Positions 38,089-49,782 are shown, numbered from the stretch's first letter. The stretch is 53,614 bases of DNA from Candidatus Galloscillospira excrementipullorum (GCA_018714125.1 DVNV01000052.1:1-53614), one strand, 5' to 3'. Numbers and translations are program-made. Notes: generated by a model from the sequence alone, not told the origin.

Positions 38089-38715
38089 TTACTTGGAGTA
38101 CAGCTCAACGATGAGGGTCTCCTGAATGTCAAGGTCGATCTGGTCTCTGGAGGGCAGGGCAACCACCTTGCCGCTCTGGTTCTCGCGGTCAACTTCCAGC
38201 CAGGCCGGAACCGGACGGTTGGCGTTGGCCTCGGCCACCACCTTGAACTTCTCGCTTTGCTTGCTCTTCTGCTGCACGGCAATCACGTCGCCCGCCGACA
38301 CGAGGTAGGAGGGGATGTTGACCTTCTTGCCGTTGACGGTGAAGTGCCCATGCACCACGAGCTGACGCGCCTCGGGGCGGCTCATGGCAAAGCCCAGGCG
38401 ATAGACCACGTTGTCAAGACGGCTCTCGAGAATCTGCAGCAGGTTTTCACCCGTAATTCCCGCTTTCCTCTCGGCCATTTCAAAATAGTGATGGAACTGC
38501 CCTTCCAGCACTCCGTAATACCGGCGCGCCTTCTGCTTCTCCCGAAGCTGCAGGCCGTATTCGCTGAGCTTCTTTCTGGCCTTGCCGTGCTGGCCGGGCG
38601 CAAAGGAACGGCGGTTGATGGCGCACTTGTCGCTGTAGCAGCGCTCGCCCTTCAGGAACAGCTTTTGTCCCTCTCTGCGGCACTGCCGGCAGACGGCGTC
38701 TGTATATCTTGCCAT
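38089..38715 (-). CDS. rpsD: 30S ribosomal protein S4
   Basis: [34 protein letters not shown]. Confidence 0.98.
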   Translation of the reverse strand: MARYTDAVCRQCRREGQKLFLKGERCYSDKCAINRRSFAPGQHGKARKKLSEYGLQLREKQKARRYYGVLEGQFHHYFEMAERKAGITGENLLQILESRLDNVVYRLGFAMSRPEARQLVVHGHFTVNGKKVNIPSYLVSAGDVIAVQQKSKQSEKFKVVAEANANRPVPAWLEVDRENQSGKVVALPSRDQIDLDIQETLIVELYSK

Positions 38716-38733
38716 TTCGGTTACACCTCCTAG

Positions 38734-39132
38734 TTAAACTCTTCTTCTCTTGGGCGGCCTGCAGCCGTTGTGCGGAATCGGGGTCACGTCTTTGATCATG
38801 CTGACCTCGAGCCCTGCGGTCTGCAGTGCGCGGATGGCTGCCTCACGGCCGGCGCCCGGCCCCTTGACAAACACTTCCACACTCTTGAGGCCGTGCTCCA
38901 TGGCGGCACGGGCTGCGGTCTCCGCAGCGGTCTGCGCCGCATAGGGGGTGGATTTTCTGGAGCCGCGAAAGCCCAGTCCGCCCGAAGACGCCCAGGAAAT
39001 GGCGTTGCCATTCACATCGGTGATGGTGACGATGGTGTTGTTGAAAGTGGAGCTGATATGGACGGCGCCCCTTTCAATATTCTTTTTCTCACGGCGTCTT
39101 CTGGTGACACCCTTCTTTTGAACCTTAGCCAC
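38734..39132 (-). CDS. rpsK: 30S ribosomal protein S11
   Basis: [49 protein letters not shown] start. Confidence 0.98.
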   Translation of the reverse strand: MAKVQKKGVTRRRREKKNIERGAVHISSTFNNTIVTITDVNGNAISWASSGGLGFRGSRKSTPYAAQTAAETAARAAMEHGLKSVEVFVKGPGAGREAAIRALQTAGLEVSMIKDVTPIPHNGCRPPKRRRV

Positions 39133-39148
39133 GTTGCGTCTCCCTCCC

Positions 39149-39517
39149 TTACTTCTTCTTGTTCGCGATGGTCTTCTTGGGGCCCTTGCGGGTGCGCGCA
39201 TTGGTCTTGGTGCGCTGGCCTCTCACGGGCAGGCCTCTGCGGTGACGGATGCCGCGATAGCAGCCAATCTCGGTCAGGCGCTTGATGTTGAGCCCGTTTT
39301 CACGGCGCAGGTCACCTTCCACAGGATAGTTGTGGTCAATGCACTCACGCAGCTTCGAAACCTCGTCCTCGGTCAAATCCTTGACCCGGGTGTCGGGGTT
39401 GACGCCCGTGGCCGCCAGAATTTTGGATGCGCTGGTTCTGCCGATGCCGTAGATGTAGGTCAGACCAATCTCGACACGCTTCTCTCTGGGAAGGTCAACG
39501 CCAGCAATTCTTGCCAT
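39149..39517 (-). CDS. rpsM: 30S ribosomal protein S13
   Basis: [26 protein letters not shown]. Confidence 0.98.
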   Translation of the reverse strand: MARIAGVDLPREKRVEIGLTYIYGIGRTSASKILAATGVNPDTRVKDLTEDEVSKLRECIDHNYPVEGDLRRENGLNIKRLTEIGCYRGIRHRRGLPVRGQRTKTNARTRKGPKKTIANKKK

Positions 39518-39591
39518 ATTTTCCGGTACACCTCCGTTAATACTTCTCGTGCGGGGCGGGCTGTGCCGCCCGTTCTCCTGCGGTCAGCGCG

Positions 39592-39705
39592 TTAACCCTG
39601 GCGCTGCTTGTGCTTGGGGTTCTCGCAGATGACCATGACTTTGCCCTTGCGCTTGATAATCTTGCACTTCTCGCACATGGGCTTGACACTGGGTCTCACT
39701 TTCAT
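39592..39705 (-). CDS. rpmJ: 50S ribosomal protein L36
   Basis: [37 protein letters not shown], translated by hand (below ORF-track cutoff). Confidence 0.97.
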   Translation of the reverse strand: MKVRPSVKPMCEKCKIIKRKGKVMVICENPKHKQRQG

Positions 39706-39755
39706 GGTGTTATCCTCCTTACTTTGCAAAAGCCATCCCGGCTTTTGCATGGTGG

Positions 39756-39974
39756 CTATTTACCTCTCCATGTGATTCTCCCGCGCGTGGGATCGTAGGT
39801 GGAGACCTCCACCGTCACCTTGTCGCCCGGCAGAATCCGAATGAAATTCATGCGCAGCTTGCCGGAAATGTGGGCCAAAATCACATGCCCGTTTTCCAGC
39901 TTCACCTGGAACATTGCGTTGGGCAGAGCCTCCACGACCCGTCCCTCCAGCTCAAATACATCGTCTTTGGACAA
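39756..39974 (-). CDS. infA: Translation initiation factor IF-1
   Basis: [49 protein letters not shown]. Confidence 0.98.
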   Translation of the reverse strand: MSKDDVFELEGRVVEALPNAMFQVKLENGHVILAHISGKLRMNFIRILPGDKVTVEVSTYDPTRGRITWRGK

Positions 39975-39996
39975 GCAAATACCTCCCTTTGCTTCC

Positions 39997-40272
39997 TCAT
40001 GGTGTTGGGCCGTCCGCCAGCGCGGACAACGCCTTTCGCAGCATTGCGTCGGTCAGGGGCGCTCCTCTTGACAAATGCTCCCGCACAACCGGGTTCTCGT
40101 ACGCGCTCGGGGCAACGTGCCTGCGGTTCTTGCGCTTGGGCCGCGCTACGCGCCGCACCCTGCCGTCGGCCAGCAGGGCCGCCTTATCGTCACACGACAG
40201 CACGAAAAACAGCCTGCCCTTGTCGCGTCCGCTCAGGGAAACCACCACGTCCCCCTCCTTGATGGGCGGCAT
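39997..40272 (-). CDS. KOW-domain RNA-binding protein (L14e-like)
   Basis: [48 protein letters not shown]. Confidence 0.85.
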   Translation of the reverse strand: MPPIKEGDVVVSLSGRDKGRLFFVLSCDDKAALLADGRVRRVARPKRKNRRHVAPSAYENPVVREHLSRGAPLTDAMLRKALSALADGPTP

Positions 40273-40274
40273 GG

Positions 40275-41033
40275 CTATTCCTCCAGATTGCAGATTGTCA
40301 GAATTTCGGGCTCCCCCTTGGTGATGGCCAGCGTATTCTCATAGTGGGCGGACAGCTTGCCGTCGGCCGTGATGACCGTCCACTTGTCGGGCAGCACCTT
40401 CACGTCGAAGGTGCCCTCGTTGACCATGGGCTCCACGGCAATCACCATGCCGGGCAGCAGGCGAAGCCCCCTCCCCGGCATGCCGTAGTTGGGCACTTCG
40501 GGCTCCTCGTGCATCTCGGTCCCGATGCCGTGCCCCACATACTGGCGCACCACCGAAAAGCCGGCCTTTTCCACATAGCTCTGAATGGCAAAGCCGATGT
40601 CGCCCAGCCGGCAGCCCTCGCGGGCAAAGCGCAGCCCTTCGAAAAAGCTCGCCCGCGTCACCTCAATCAGACGCCGCGCCTGGGCCGATACCTGCCCGCA
40701 GGCAAAGGTCGCCGCACAGTCCCCGTGGTAGCCCTTGTAAATGGCGCCCACGTCGATGCTCACAATGTCGCCCTCACACAGCAGCCGCTTTCCCGGAATG
40801 CCGTGAATCACCTGCTCGTTGATTGAAATGCAGGCCGTGCCCGGAAAGCCGCCGTAGCCCAGGAAGGAAGGGGTCGCCCCCTGCTCCAGGATAAACTTGT
40901 GCATGGCGCGGTCGAGCTCTTTTGTCGAGATGCCGGGGCGCACCAGGCTGCCACCCAGACGCAGTGCCGCCGACGCAATGCGTCCGGCTTCACGCATGAG
41001 GGCAAGTTCACCCTCTCCTTTTAAGGTAATCAC
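40275..41033 (-). CDS. map: Methionine aminopeptidase type I
   Basis: YGGFPGTACISINEQVIHGIP; SIDVGAIYKGYHGDCAATF; GHGIGTEMHEEPEVPNYG. Confidence 0.97.
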   Translation of the reverse strand: MITLKGEGELALMREAGRIASAALRLGGSLVRPGISTKELDRAMHKFILEQGATPSFLGYGGFPGTACISINEQVIHGIPGKRLLCEGDIVSIDVGAIYKGYHGDCAATFACGQVSAQARRLIEVTRASFFEGLRFAREGCRLGDIGFAIQSYVEKAGFSVVRQYVGHGIGTEMHEEPEVPNYGMPGRGLRLLPGMVIAVEPMVNEGTFDVKVLPDKWTVITADGKLSAHYENTLAITKGEPEILTICNLEE

Positions 41034-41668
41034 TGCGCCGACCCCTCAATGGCGGCCATGATGAGCTTGGTGGTTCCTTCGATCCCGGAGCCGTGGATGA
41101 GCGCAAGCACGCCCTTGTCGCCATAGAAATCCTTGAGGCTCTCGGTCTGCTCGTGGTAGACCTTCAGGCGATCGGCCACGGTCTCGGGCTTGTCGTCGGC
41201 CCGGATGGTCAAAGGCTCTCCGCACTTGTCGCACTTGTCGCCGGCCGCGGAGGGCGCGTTCTTGACGTGGAAGGTGGCGCCGCACTTGAGGCAGACGCGC
41301 CGCCCCGACATGCGCTCCATAATCTCCTCGTCAGGCACCTCAATCGAGAGCACCAGGTCGATGTTCACGCCCATCTCCTCGAGCACCCGAGCCTGCGCAA
41401 TGTTGCGGGGAAATCCGTCGAGGATGAACCCGTTGGCGCAGTCGGGCTCGGCAATGCGCTCCTTGAGCACCGCAACCACCGTCCCGTCGGGCACCAGAGC
41501 GCCCGTGTCCATGTAGGACTTGGCCTCAAGCCCCGCCTTGGTGCCGGCCTTGGCGGCGGCACGCAGCAGGTTGCCCGTGGAAATGGTGGGGATGCCCAGC
41601 TTTTCGCTGACAATGGCTGCCTGGGTGCCCTTTCCGGCTCCCGGCGCGCCCAAAAAAATGATATTCAT
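41030..41668 (-). CDS. adk: Adenylate kinase
   Basis: FLGAPGAGKGTQAAIVSEKLGIPTISTGNLLR; zinc-type LID CLKCGATFHVKNAPSAAGDKCDKCG. Confidence 0.98.
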   Translation of the reverse strand: MNIIFLGAPGAGKGTQAAIVSEKLGIPTISTGNLLRAAAKAGTKAGLEAKSYMDTGALVPDGTVVAVLKERIAEPDCANGFILDGFPRNIAQARVLEEMGVNIDLVLSIEVPDEEIMERMSGRRVCLKCGATFHVKNAPSAAGDKCDKCGEPLTIRADDKPETVADRLKVYHEQTESLKDFYGDKGVLALIHGSGIEGTTKLIMAAIEGSAQ

Positions 41669-41762
41669 ACCGATTACCCCTTAACAATTCCCTGTTTCCC
41701 GCGCACGGGAAAATTCCCGTGCGCAGGGCAGCCTTTTTTCTCCCGCTTGCTCTGCGGCATGC

Positions 41763-43040
41763 TTACTCAAGGAAGCCCTTGTAGTGCCGCATGAGCATCA
41801 TGGACTCCATCTGCTTGACGGTCTCAAGCGCAACACCCACCAAAATGATGATGGTCGTGCCGCCCAGCGAGACGTTGACCGGCAAAAACCACGAGCAGGC
41901 GATGGGCAAAATGGCGATAAAGACCAAAAACCAGGAGCCGAAGAAGGTGATTTTGCTCAGAATACGGGAAATATACTCCGACGTGGGACGTCCCGGACGA
42001 ATGCCCGGCACAAAACCGCCGTTCTTCTTGAGGTTGTTGGCGATTTCCACGGGGTTGTAGGTCATGGAGATATAGAAGAACGAAAATCCGACGATAAAAA
42101 TGGTATACAAAATCGCATAGAACAGCGACGACGGCTGGAACGCCTTGAGCACCGCCTCCCAGAAGCCGCCCTCGGCGGGCGTGGGAAGGAAGGAGCCGAT
42201 GGTCGCGGGAATCGAGATGAAGCTCTGCGCGAAAATCACGGGCAGAACGCCGGTTCCGTTGACTTTGATCGGGATGTGGGTGGACTGTCCGCCGTAAATC
42301 TTGCGGCCCACGACCCTCTTTGCATACTGCACCGGAATGCGGCGCTCGGCATTGGTCACGAGCACCACCAGGGCAACCAGCAGCACCGCCACCACGGCAA
42401 TGCCCAGCACCACAAAAATGTTAAGCTGGCCATACTTGACGTAGCTGATCATGTTCGACAGCACAGAGGGCGCACGCGCCACAATGCCCGCAAACAGGAT
42501 GACGGAAATGCCGTTTCCGATTCCGTAGTTGTTGATTTGCTCGGCCATCCACATGAGCAGCGTGGTTCCGGCCATGAAGGTTCCCAAAATGATGATGCAG
42601 GTGAACCAGCCGGGGTTTTTCACCGCACCGCCGTTGTTGAGCACGGCATAGTAGCCGTAGCCCTGCAGCAGCGCAATGCCGATGGTCAGATAGCGGGTGT
42701 AGGCAGTCAGCTTCTTTCTGCCCTCAACGCCCTCTTTGGCCAGCCGCTCCAGGGCCGGAATGGCCACCGTGAGAAGCTGGATGATGATGGAGGCGTTGAT
42801 ATAGGGGCTGATGGACATGGCAAACACGGTGGCCTGAGAGAAGGCGCCGCCCGACAACATGTCAAGATAGCTGAAAATGGTGCCGCTGTTGATCTGCATG
42901 TAGGTCTGCAGCACGCTCGCATCCAAAAACGGAACAGGAATCTTGGCGCCAAAGCGGAAGAGCACGATGATGAACAGGGTGAACATCATCTTTTTGCGCA
43001 AATCGTCAATTTTCCATGCGTTTTTGATGGTTTCGATCAT
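41763..43040 (-). CDS. secY: Protein translocase subunit SecY
   Basis: Ten-TM protein; [21 protein letters not shown]-type C-terminal half. Confidence 0.98.
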   Translation of the reverse strand: MIETIKNAWKIDDLRKKMMFTLFIIVLFRFGAKIPVPFLDASVLQTYMQINSGTIFSYLDMLSGGAFSQATVFAMSISPYINASIIIQLLTVAIPALERLAKEGVEGRKKLTAYTRYLTIGIALLQGYGYYAVLNNGGAVKNPGWFTCIIILGTFMAGTTLLMWMAEQINNYGIGNGISVILFAGIVARAPSVLSNMISYVKYGQLNIFVVLGIAVVAVLLVALVVLVTNAERRIPVQYAKRVVGRKIYGGQSTHIPIKVNGTGVLPVIFAQSFISIPATIGSFLPTPAEGGFWEAVLKAFQPSSLFYAILYTIFIVGFSFFYISMTYNPVEIANNLKKNGGFVPGIRPGRPTSEYISRILSKITFFGSWFLVFIAILPIACSWFLPVNVSLGGTTIIILVGVALETVKQMESMMLMRHYKGFLE

Positions 43041-43489
43041 AATTCAACCACCTCAGCCTTACCTCCGGCAGCCTCAATCTTCTGCTTGGCAGAGGCAGAG
43101 TAGCCCTGCAGCTTCACGTCGAGCTTCTTGGTCAGCTCGCCGTCGCCGAGCACTTTCACTCCGTCAAAGGTCTTCTTGACAAGACCCGCCGCCTTGAGAG
43201 CGGCCACGTCGACGGTGGCTCCCGATTCAAAGGCTTTGTTGAGATCCTCACAGTTGACATTGGCATAGGTCACGCGAAAGCGCGCATTGGTAAAGCCGCG
43301 CTTGGGCAGACGTCTTTGAAGCGGCATCTGTCCGCCCTCAAAGCCGGGACGAACGCTCCCGCCGGAACGTGCCTTTTGGCCCTTGTGGCCCTTACCCGCC
43401 GTTTTTCCGTTGCCCGTGCCGATACCGCGGCCCTTGCGCTTTCTCTCCTGCACGGCACCCTCGGCGGGGCTGAGTTCATGGAGCTTCAT
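43037..43489 (-). CDS. rplO: 50S ribosomal protein L15
   Basis: [41 protein letters not shown]. Confidence 0.98.
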   Translation of the reverse strand: MKLHELSPAEGAVQERKRKGRGIGTGNGKTAGKGHKGQKARSGGSVRPGFEGGQMPLQRRLPKRGFTNARFRVTYANVNCEDLNKAFESGATVDVAALKAAGLVKKTFDGVKVLGDGELTKKLDVKLQGYSASAKQKIEAAGGKAEVVEL

Positions 43490-43519
43490 TGCTGATTGCA
43501 CCTCCTTTGACGACTTGAT

Positions 43520-43696
43520 TTATTTCACTTCCACCAGATAGCGAATCTGCTCGATTTTCCCTCTGGTGGCCTCGTTGTCGGGTTGGACAACAACGTTTCC
43601 GGGACGCTTGAGCCCCAGCGATTTGGCAGTCGCAATGTGCTTTTGATGTCTGCCATTCAGGGATTTGACCAGCTTGATTTCCACGGTCTTGCTCAT
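43520..43696 (-). CDS. rpmD: 50S ribosomal protein L30
   Basis: MSKTVEIKLVKSLNGRHQKHIATAKSLGLKRPGNVVVQPDNEATRGKIEQIRYLVEVK. Confidence 0.97.
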   Translation of the reverse strand: MSKTVEIKLVKSLNGRHQKHIATAKSLGLKRPGNVVVQPDNEATRGKIEQIRYLVEVK

Positions 43697-43709
43697 TGCC
43701 GCTCCCTCC

Positions 43710-44210
43710 TTAACCGATAATCTCACCGACCGACTTGCCGCGCACGGCAGCCACCTGATCGGCATTCCGCAGGCTCTTGAGGCCCTCGAGCGTGGCGTTG
43801 ACCACGTTGCGCGGGTTGTTGGAGCGCAGCGACTTTGTGCGGATATCCTTGATGCCCGCCATCTCGACGATGGCACGCACCGCACCGCCGGCGATGACGC
43901 CGGTACCGGGAGCGGCGGGCTTAAGCAGCACCTCGCCGGCGCCGAACTTGCCGACAACCTCGTGCGGAATAGTGCTTCCCTTCAGGGAAATCTCCACAAT
44001 GTTCTTCTTGGCGTCCTCAATGCCCTTGCGGATCGCATCCGGCACCTCGGAGGCCTTGCCCAGACCGCAGCCCACATGACCGTTGCCGTCACCCACGACG
44101 ACGATGGCCGCAAACTTGAAAATTCTGCCGCCCTTGACGGTCTTGGAAACGCGGTTGATGGCAACAACCTTCTCCTGAAGATCCAGTGTTGCAGCGTCAA
44201 TTCTAGCCAT
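43710..44210 (-). CDS. rpsE: 30S ribosomal protein S5
   Basis: [43 protein letters not shown]. Confidence 0.98.
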   Translation of the reverse strand: MARIDAATLDLQEKVVAINRVSKTVKGGRIFKFAAIVVVGDGNGHVGCGLGKASEVPDAIRKGIEDAKKNIVEISLKGSTIPHEVVGKFGAGEVLLKPAAPGTGVIAGGAVRAIVEMAGIKDIRTKSLRSNNPRNVVNATLEGLKSLRNADQVAAVRGKSVGEIIG

Positions 44211-44227
44211 TTGCGTTCTCCTTCCTC

Positions 44228-44587
44228 TTAGAACTTCAGGCCGCCCTCGCGGGCGCCCTCGGCAAGCTGCTGGATGCGGCCGCCATAGACATAGCCGCCT
44301 CTGTCAAAGACGACCTCGGTGATGCCGGCCTCCACTGCCTTCTTGGCAATGGCCAGGCCCACCGCCTTTGCCGCGTCCTTGTTGCCGCCGTAACCGTCAA
44401 AGTCCTTATCCAAAGAGGAGGCCGACGCCAGCGTGACACCCCTGACGTCGTCGATGACCTGCGCGTAAATATTGGCAAGAGAGCGGTACACGCACAGTCT
44501 CGGGCGCTCCGCAGTTCCGGAAATCTTGCCCCTGACGCGTCTGTGCCGTCTCTGTCTGAGTTTGTTGCTGTCCTTGCGGTGAATCAT
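44228..44587 (-). CDS. rplR: 50S ribosomal protein L18
   Basis: [61 protein letters not shown]. Confidence 0.98.
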   Translation of the reverse strand: MIHRKDSNKLRQRRHRRVRGKISGTAERPRLCVYRSLANIYAQVIDDVRGVTLASASSLDKDFDGYGGNKDAAKAVGLAIAKKAVEAGITEVVFDRGGYVYGGRIQQLAEGAREGGLKF

Positions 44588-44606
44588 AGCGCGTGCTCTC
44601 CTTTCC

Positions 44607-45149
44607 TTAAGCCTTCTTGCCCGCCTTGCCTTCCTTGCGGCGAATGACCTCGTAATCATACTTGATGCCCTTGCCCTTGTAAGGCTCCGGCGGACGCTTC
44701 TCGCGCACCTCGGCGGCAAACTGGCCCACCTTCTGCTTGTCGGGCCCGTGAATGATCACCTTGTTGGGCGCGGGCACGTCGATGGTGATGCCGGGAATCT
44801 CGTCAACCACCACCTGATGCGAATACCCCAGGTTCATGATGAGCTGCTTGCCCTGCTTTTGGGCGCGGTAGCCCACGCCGTTGACCTCCAGCGTCTTGGA
44901 AAATTCCTCGTGGACGCCGTGAACCATGTTGGCAATAAGCGAGCGGGTCAGGCCGTGCAGGGAGCGGTGCTCCTTGTCGTCGCTCGGACGCTCCACCGTG
45001 ATGACGCCGCCGTCAACCTTGACAATCATGTCGGGATGATGATCCATCTCCAGGGTGCCCTTGGGCCCCTTGACAAAGACGTGATTTCCCGTCACCTTGA
45101 CCTCGACGCCTGCGGGGACGGTGATGGGGGCTCTGCCGATTCTGGACAT
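44607..45149 (-). CDS. rplF: 50S ribosomal protein L6
   Basis: [43 protein letters not shown]. Confidence 0.98.
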   Translation of the reverse strand: MSRIGRAPITVPAGVEVKVTGNHVFVKGPKGTLEMDHHPDMIVKVDGGVITVERPSDDKEHRSLHGLTRSLIANMVHGVHEEFSKTLEVNGVGYRAQKQGKQLIMNLGYSHQVVVDEIPGITIDVPAPNKVIIHGPDKQKVGQFAAEVREKRPPEPYKGKGIKYDYEVIRRKEGKAGKKA

Positions 45150-45163
45150 ATTCTTCCCTCCCC

Positions 45164-45562
45164 TTACCAGACGTAAGCCATGACCTCGCCGCCGACATTG
45201 AGCTCCCTTGCCTTCTTGTCGGTGACGACGCCCTTGCTCGTCGAAACAATGACGACACCCAGGCCACGGATGACCTGCGGCATCTCCTTACAGCCGGAAT
45301 AAATGCGAAGCCCGGGCTTGGAAACGCGCTTGATGCCGGTGATGGCGGGCGTCTTGTCCTTGCCGTACTTCAAAGTGATTTTGATGGTGCCCTGACGGCC
45401 ATCCTCCACCACCTCGAAATTCCGGATATACCCTTCTTCCAAAAGAATCGAGGCGATGGCCTTCTTCATGTTGGAAGCAGGTACTTCGACAGTGGCATGT
45501 TTTGCCGCGCTGGCGTTGCGGATGCGAGTCAGCATATCGGCAATCGCGTCGGTTGTCTGCAT
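45164..45562 (-). CDS. rpsH: 30S ribosomal protein S8
   Basis: [42 protein letters not shown]. Confidence 0.98.
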   Translation of the reverse strand: MQTTDAIADMLTRIRNASAAKHATVEVPASNMKKAIASILLEEGYIRNFEVVEDGRQGTIKITLKYGKDKTPAITGIKRVSKPGLRIYSGCKEMPQVIRGLGVVIVSTSKGVVTDKKARELNVGGEVMAYVW

Positions 45563-46024
45563 TCTCTTTTCCTCCTGTTTCTTCAATCACGCAAAAGGGA
45601 AAGCCCCCTTTACGCGTCTTCTTCGTTAGCCCCGTCCTCGCCTGCATACCGCCCGGGACACCGGTCAAACGCCCTGTGTGGTATGTCCCCAAAAGCGATG
45701 TTTCTCTCTCGCCCATCAGCCCATCTGTCCGCAAACGGCACCACCTGGCGCCGTGAAGGGTCATACGGCATGTTGCTGCGAAGGAGAGCGCGTTGGCAAG
45801 ATCGCTTTTGACGAAATACCTCAAAAGGCACGCCCTGCGTCCCCTGCAAGAATGCGTCAAATCCGGACGGGTTTATACATGCAGCCTGTGCTGCCAGGCT
45901 GCGGGGTCTGCGGTTTTTCGGGGGCCATGCGGCACCCCCCGGCCCGCCCAAGGCCCACGGAAGGGGCCTTCGGACATGCGGGAGCCTGCCTGCGCGAAGC
46001 CGCGCCCCCGGCCTCTCTGCCCTT
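45563..46024 (-). other. 462-bp non-coding, hairpin-rich spacer inside ribosomal superoperon
   Basis: Hairpins: 45735-45754, 45805-45827, 45881-45902, 45950-45970; no credible conserved ORF. Confidence 0.6.
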
Positions 46025-46210
46025 TTACCAGCTCGCCTTGCGAACGCCGGGAATCTGGCCCTTGTAGGCCAGCTCACGGAAGCAGATGCGGCAGACGCCG
46101 TACTTGCGGAGGTAGGCGTGCGGCCTTCCGCAAATCTTGCAGCGGTTATACTCCCTGCTCGAAAACTTCTGCGGTCTGCTCTGCTTAATCTTCATGGATG
46201 TTTTGGCCAA
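46025..46210 (-). CDS. rpsZ: 30S ribosomal protein S14 type Z (zinc)
   Basis: [38 protein letters not shown]. Confidence 0.97.
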   Translation of the reverse strand: MAKTSMKIKQSRPQKFSSREYNRCKICGRPHAYLRKYGVCRICFRELAYKGQIPGVRKASW

Positions 46211-46224
46211 AGTGTGTTCCTCCT

Positions 46225-46764
46225 TTACTTGGCGAAGGGCGCGCCCATCAGGGTCAGCAGCTCCCGGGCCTCTTCGTCGGTCTTGGCAGTGGTGACAAAG
46301 GCGATGTCCATGCCTCGGATCTGGTCGACCTTGTCATACTCAATCTCGGGGAAAATGAGCTGCTCGCGAAGGCCGAAGGCATAGTTGCCGCGGCCGTCGA
46401 AGCCGTTGGCATTGATGCCACGGAAATCGCGCACACGAGGCAGCGCCACGTTGAAAAGACGGTCGATGAATTCAAACATTCTGTCCCCGCGCAGCGTGAC
46501 CTTGACGCCCACCGGCATTCCCTCACGCAGCTTGAAGTTTGCCACCGACTTCTTGGCCTTGACCACGACAGGCTTTTGTCCCGTGATGGCCGCCACGTCG
46601 TTGCAAATCGACTCAATGGCCTTGAGATTGTCCTTTGCGTCGCCGCAGCCCACGTTGACAACCACCTTGTCAAAGCGCGGAATCTCCATGGGGCTCTTGT
46701 AGGCATACTTCTTCATGAGCGCCGGGGCGACTTCCTTTTGGTAGAGTTCCTTTAACCGTGCCAT
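46225..46764 (-). CDS. rplE: 50S ribosomal protein L5
   Basis: [41 protein letters not shown]. Confidence 0.98.
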   Translation of the reverse strand: MARLKELYQKEVAPALMKKYAYKSPMEIPRFDKVVVNVGCGDAKDNLKAIESICNDVAAITGQKPVVVKAKKSVANFKLREGMPVGVKVTLRGDRMFEFIDRLFNVALPRVRDFRGINANGFDGRGNYAFGLREQLIFPEIEYDKVDQIRGMDIAFVTTAKTDEEARELLTLMGAPFAK

Positions 46765-46787
46765 GTTACGCAAAACCTCCTTCTCGC

Positions 46788-47105
46788 TTACAGTTCTGCG
46801 CCGCAGTGCTTGCAGACGCGCACCTTGCTGTCGCCTGAAACCTTGTGGGCAATGCGGGTGGGCTTCTTGCACTTGGAGCAGTAGAGCATGACCTTGGAGG
46901 CGTACATGGCGCCGGGCACCTTCATGATGCCGCCCGCCTCGCCTTCACGGCGCGGCTTGACGTGCTTGGTCACGATGTTGATGTCTTCCACAATGATCTT
47001 GCCCTCTTTGGGGGAGACCTCCAGCACCTTGCCGGTCTTGCCCTTGTCCTTGCCGGAAATCACCATCACGGTGTCGCCGGTTTTGACGTGAATCTTCTTC
47101 TTCAT
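46788..47105 (-). CDS. rplX: 50S ribosomal protein L24
   Basis: [29 protein letters not shown]. Confidence 0.98.
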   Translation of the reverse strand: MKKKIHVKTGDTVMVISGKDKGKTGKVLEVSPKEGKIIVEDINIVTKHVKPRREGEAGGIMKVPGAMYASKVMLYCSKCKKPTRIAHKVSGDSKVRVCKHCGAEL

Positions 47106-47120
47106 GTGACATTTCCTCCC

Positions 47121-47489
47121 TTACAGCACTTCGGGCGCCAGGGACAGAATCTTCATGTAGTCCCTGTCACGAAGCTCACGGGCAACCGGCCCAAAGATAC
47201 GGGTGCCTCTGGGGTTTTTGTCCTCGCGGATGATGACGGCGGCGTTCTCGTCAAAGCGGATATACGAGCCGTCGGCCCTCTGGGTTCCCTTGGCCGAGCG
47301 CACAATCACGGCGCGCACCACTTCGCCCTTCTTGACCATGCCGCCGGGTGCGGCCTTCTTCACAGAAGCCACCACGACATCACCGATCCCGGCATATTTC
47401 CTGCCGGTGCCGCCCAGAACCCGAATGCACATGAGCTCTCTGGCGCCGGTGTTGTCGGCCACCTTCAGTAAGGTCTGCATTTGAATCAT
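47121..47489 (-). CDS. rplN: 50S ribosomal protein L14
   Basis: [27 protein letters not shown]. Confidence 0.98.
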   Translation of the reverse strand: MIQMQTLLKVADNTGARELMCIRVLGGTGRKYAGIGDVVVASVKKAAPGGMVKKGEVVRAVIVRSAKGTQRADGSYIRFDENAAVIIREDKNPRGTRIFGPVARELRDRDYMKILSLAPEVL

Positions 47490-47541
47490 GGTGTTTCCTC
47501 CTTACCTTCCCTATCGGCCACAAATCTCGTGGCGGATCAAA

Positions 47542-47799
47542 CTACTTCGCCTTCTCCATAATCTCGACAAGGCGCCATCTCTTGTCCTTCGACAGAGGTC
47601 TCGTCTCCATCACGAGCACCTTGTCGCCGACGCGGCACTCGTTGTTTTCGTCGTGCGCCTTGAGCTTGTAGGTGCGCTTGACGATTTTCTTGTAAAGCGG
47701 GTGGGCCACGCGGTTTTCCACGGCCACCACAATGGTCTTATCCATCTTGTCGGACACAACCTTGCCCACACGGGTCTTTCGAAACGCTCTTTCGCTCAC
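47542..47799 (-). CDS. rpsQ: 30S ribosomal protein S17
   Basis: [44 protein letters not shown]. Confidence 0.98.
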   Translation of the reverse strand: MSERAFRKTRVGKVVSDKMDKTIVVAVENRVAHPLYKKIVKRTYKLKAHDENNECRVGDKVLVMETRPLSKDKRWRLVEIMEKAK

Positions 47800-47816
47800 G
47801 TTTTCTCCTCCTCCCC

Positions 47817-48017
47817 TTACGCCCTGGCCTTGAGCTCATTCTCTCTGAGAACGGTCATGATGCGGGCGATGGTCTTTTTGACCTCGGCAATCTTCAAAGG
47901 ATTGTCAAGCTGGTTGACGGCATGCTGAAAACGCAGGTTCATCAGCTCGCTCTTGGCATCCTTCAGGGAGTTCTGAAGCTCAGTGGGGCTGAGCTTGCGG
48001 ATTTCTTTCATTGTCAT
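47817..48017 (-). CDS. rpmC: 50S ribosomal protein L29
   Basis: [38 protein letters not shown]. Confidence 0.97.
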   Translation of the reverse strand: MTMKEIRKLSPTELQNSLKDAKSELMNLRFQHAVNQLDNPLKIAEVKKTIARIMTVLRENELKARA

Positions 48018-48448
48018 TACGCGTCACCCTCCACTTGCTGGTCTTCCCGCTTGACAAACTTGCACTTGACGGGCAGCTTGTGCATGGCAAGGCGCATGGC
48101 CTCGCGGGCGTCGGCTTCGGGAATCCCGCTAATCTCAAACAAAACGCGGCCGGGCTTGACCACCGCGACCCAGTATTCCGGGGAGCCCTTTCCGGAACCC
48201 ATGCGGGTCTCGGCCGGCTTCTCGGTCACGGGCTTGTCAGGGAAAATCTTGATAAACACCTTGCCGGCGCGGCGCGTAAAGCGGGTCAGGGCAATACGCG
48301 CGGCCTCAATCTGGTTGCTGGTAATCCAGCCGGGCTCGGTGGCCATCAGGCCAAACTCGCCCTGGCTGACCACGTTTCCGCGCGTGGCCTTGCCGGTCAT
48401 GCGTCCGCGATGCACGCGGCGATACTTGACTCTCTTAGGCATTAACAT
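48017..48448 (-). CDS. rplP: 50S ribosomal protein L16
   Basis: [36 protein letters not shown]. Confidence 0.98.
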   Translation of the reverse strand: MLMPKRVKYRRVHRGRMTGKATRGNVVSQGEFGLMATEPGWITSNQIEAARIALTRFTRRAGKVFIKIFPDKPVTEKPAETRMGSGKGSPEYWVAVVKPGRVLFEISGIPEADAREAMRLAMHKLPVKCKFVKREDQQVEGDA

Positions 48449-49121
48449 GGCCCGCTCCTCCTTCCTTCTTCACCTGAGTGGTGCGCTTGACGGCGGGCAG
48501 AACCTCGCCCTTGTAAATCCACACCTTCACGCCGATGCGTCCGTAGGTCGTGTGCGCCTCGGCAAAACCATAGTCGATGTCGGCACGCAGGGTCTGCAGC
48601 GGGATGGTGCCCTCGTGGTAGCTCTCGCTGCGGGCAATCTCGGCGCCGCCCAGACGGCCGCCCACGGCCGTTTTGATGCCGCGCGCGCCCAGCTTCATGG
48701 CACGGCCGATGGCCATTTTCATGGCGCGGCGGAACGAAATGCGCTTTTCGAGCTGCGCGGCGATGTTCTCGGCCACAAGCTGCGCATTGAGGTCGGGGCT
48801 CTTGACCTCAACCGTGTCAAGCACCACGGGCTTGCCAATCATTTTCTCCAGGCTCTGGCGCAGCTTCTCAATCTCGGTGCCGCCCTTGCCGATGACCATG
48901 CCCGGCTTGGCACAGTGCACGATAATGTGAACCTTGCCGCCGGCACGCTCAATCTCGATGCGCGGCACGCCGGCATTGTAAAGCGTTTTCTTCAGATATT
49001 TGCGAATCTTGTCATCTTCCACCAGCAGGTCGCCGAACTTGCTGTCGTCGGCAAACCACCGGGAGTCCCAGTCTTTAATGACGCCCACTCTCAGACCGTG
49101 GGGATGCACTTTCTGTCCCAT
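48435..49121 (-). CDS. rpsC: 30S ribosomal protein S3
   Basis: [25 protein letters not shown]. Confidence 0.98.
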   Translation of the reverse strand: MGQKVHPHGLRVGVIKDWDSRWFADDSKFGDLLVEDDKIRKYLKKTLYNAGVPRIEIERAGGKVHIIVHCAKPGMVIGKGGTEIEKLRQSLEKMIGKPVVLDTVEVKSPDLNAQLVAENIAAQLEKRISFRRAMKMAIGRAMKLGARGIKTAVGGRLGGAEIARSESYHEGTIPLQTLRADIDYGFAEAHTTYGRIGVKVWIYKGEVLPAVKRTTQVKKEGGAGHVNA

Positions 49122-49136
49122 TCGTGAAGCCTCCTC

Positions 49137-49472
49137 CTATTCTTTCTCTTTGAGCACAACGGTGATGTGGGAAGTTCTCTTGTTGATCCGAAACACCCGA
49201 CCCTGTGCTCTGGGCATCACTCTCTTGAGAGTGGGTCCGGGAGATACAAGCGCCTGTGCGACATACAGGGCATCCCGATTCATGGAAAAGTTGTTTTCCG
49301 CGTTGGCGGCGGCGGACTTGAGCAGCTTGCCGATGGGCTCGCTGGCCGCCTTGGGCGTGTTCCTGACAATGGCCATCGCCGTCTCCAAATCCTTGCCGCG
49401 GATTAAATCCAGCACCACTCCCACCTTACGGGGCGCAATGCGGACGAATTGTACATTCGCTCTGGCTTCCAC
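49137..49472 (-). CDS. rplV: 50S ribosomal protein L22
   Basis: FVRIAPRKVGVVLDLIRGKDLETAMAIVRNTPKAASEPIGKLL. Confidence 0.98.
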   Translation of the reverse strand: MEARANVQFVRIAPRKVGVVLDLIRGKDLETAMAIVRNTPKAASEPIGKLLKSAAANAENNFSMNRDALYVAQALVSPGPTLKRVMPRAQGRVFRINKRTSHITVVLKEKE

Positions 49473-49500
49473 AGTGTTTTCCTCCTTTCAGCTCCAAGTC

Positions 49501-49782
49501 TTACTTTCCGGAATTGGACGTCTTGGAGCCGGCATGTCCCTTAAAGGTTCTGGTGGGGGCGAATTCGCCAAGCTTGTGGCCGACCATGTCCTCGGTCACA
49601 TAGACCGGCACATGCTTCCTGCCGTCGTGCACGGCGATGGTGTGGCCGACAAAATCGGGGAAGATGGTGGACGCTCTCGACCAGGTCTTCAGCACACGCT
49701 TCTCACCGGTTTCGTTCATTTCCTTGATTCTCTTGAGTAACACGGGCTGTACGAACGGCCCCTTCTTAACGCTTCTGCTCAT
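49501..49782 (-). CDS. rpsS: 30S ribosomal protein S19
   Basis: [42 protein letters not shown]. Confidence 0.98.
   Translation of the reverse strand: MSRSVKKGPFVQPVLLKRIKEMNETGEKRVLKTWSRASTIFPDFVGHTIAVHDGRKHVPVYVTEDMVGHKLGEFAPTRTFKGHAGSKTSNSGK

Noticed and set aside
45610-46077. 155-aa ORF in the rpsN-rpsH spacer
   Set aside because: Overlaps the 3' end of rpsN, Arg/Pro/Ala-rich composition and no domain; treated as non-coding structured spacer instead.
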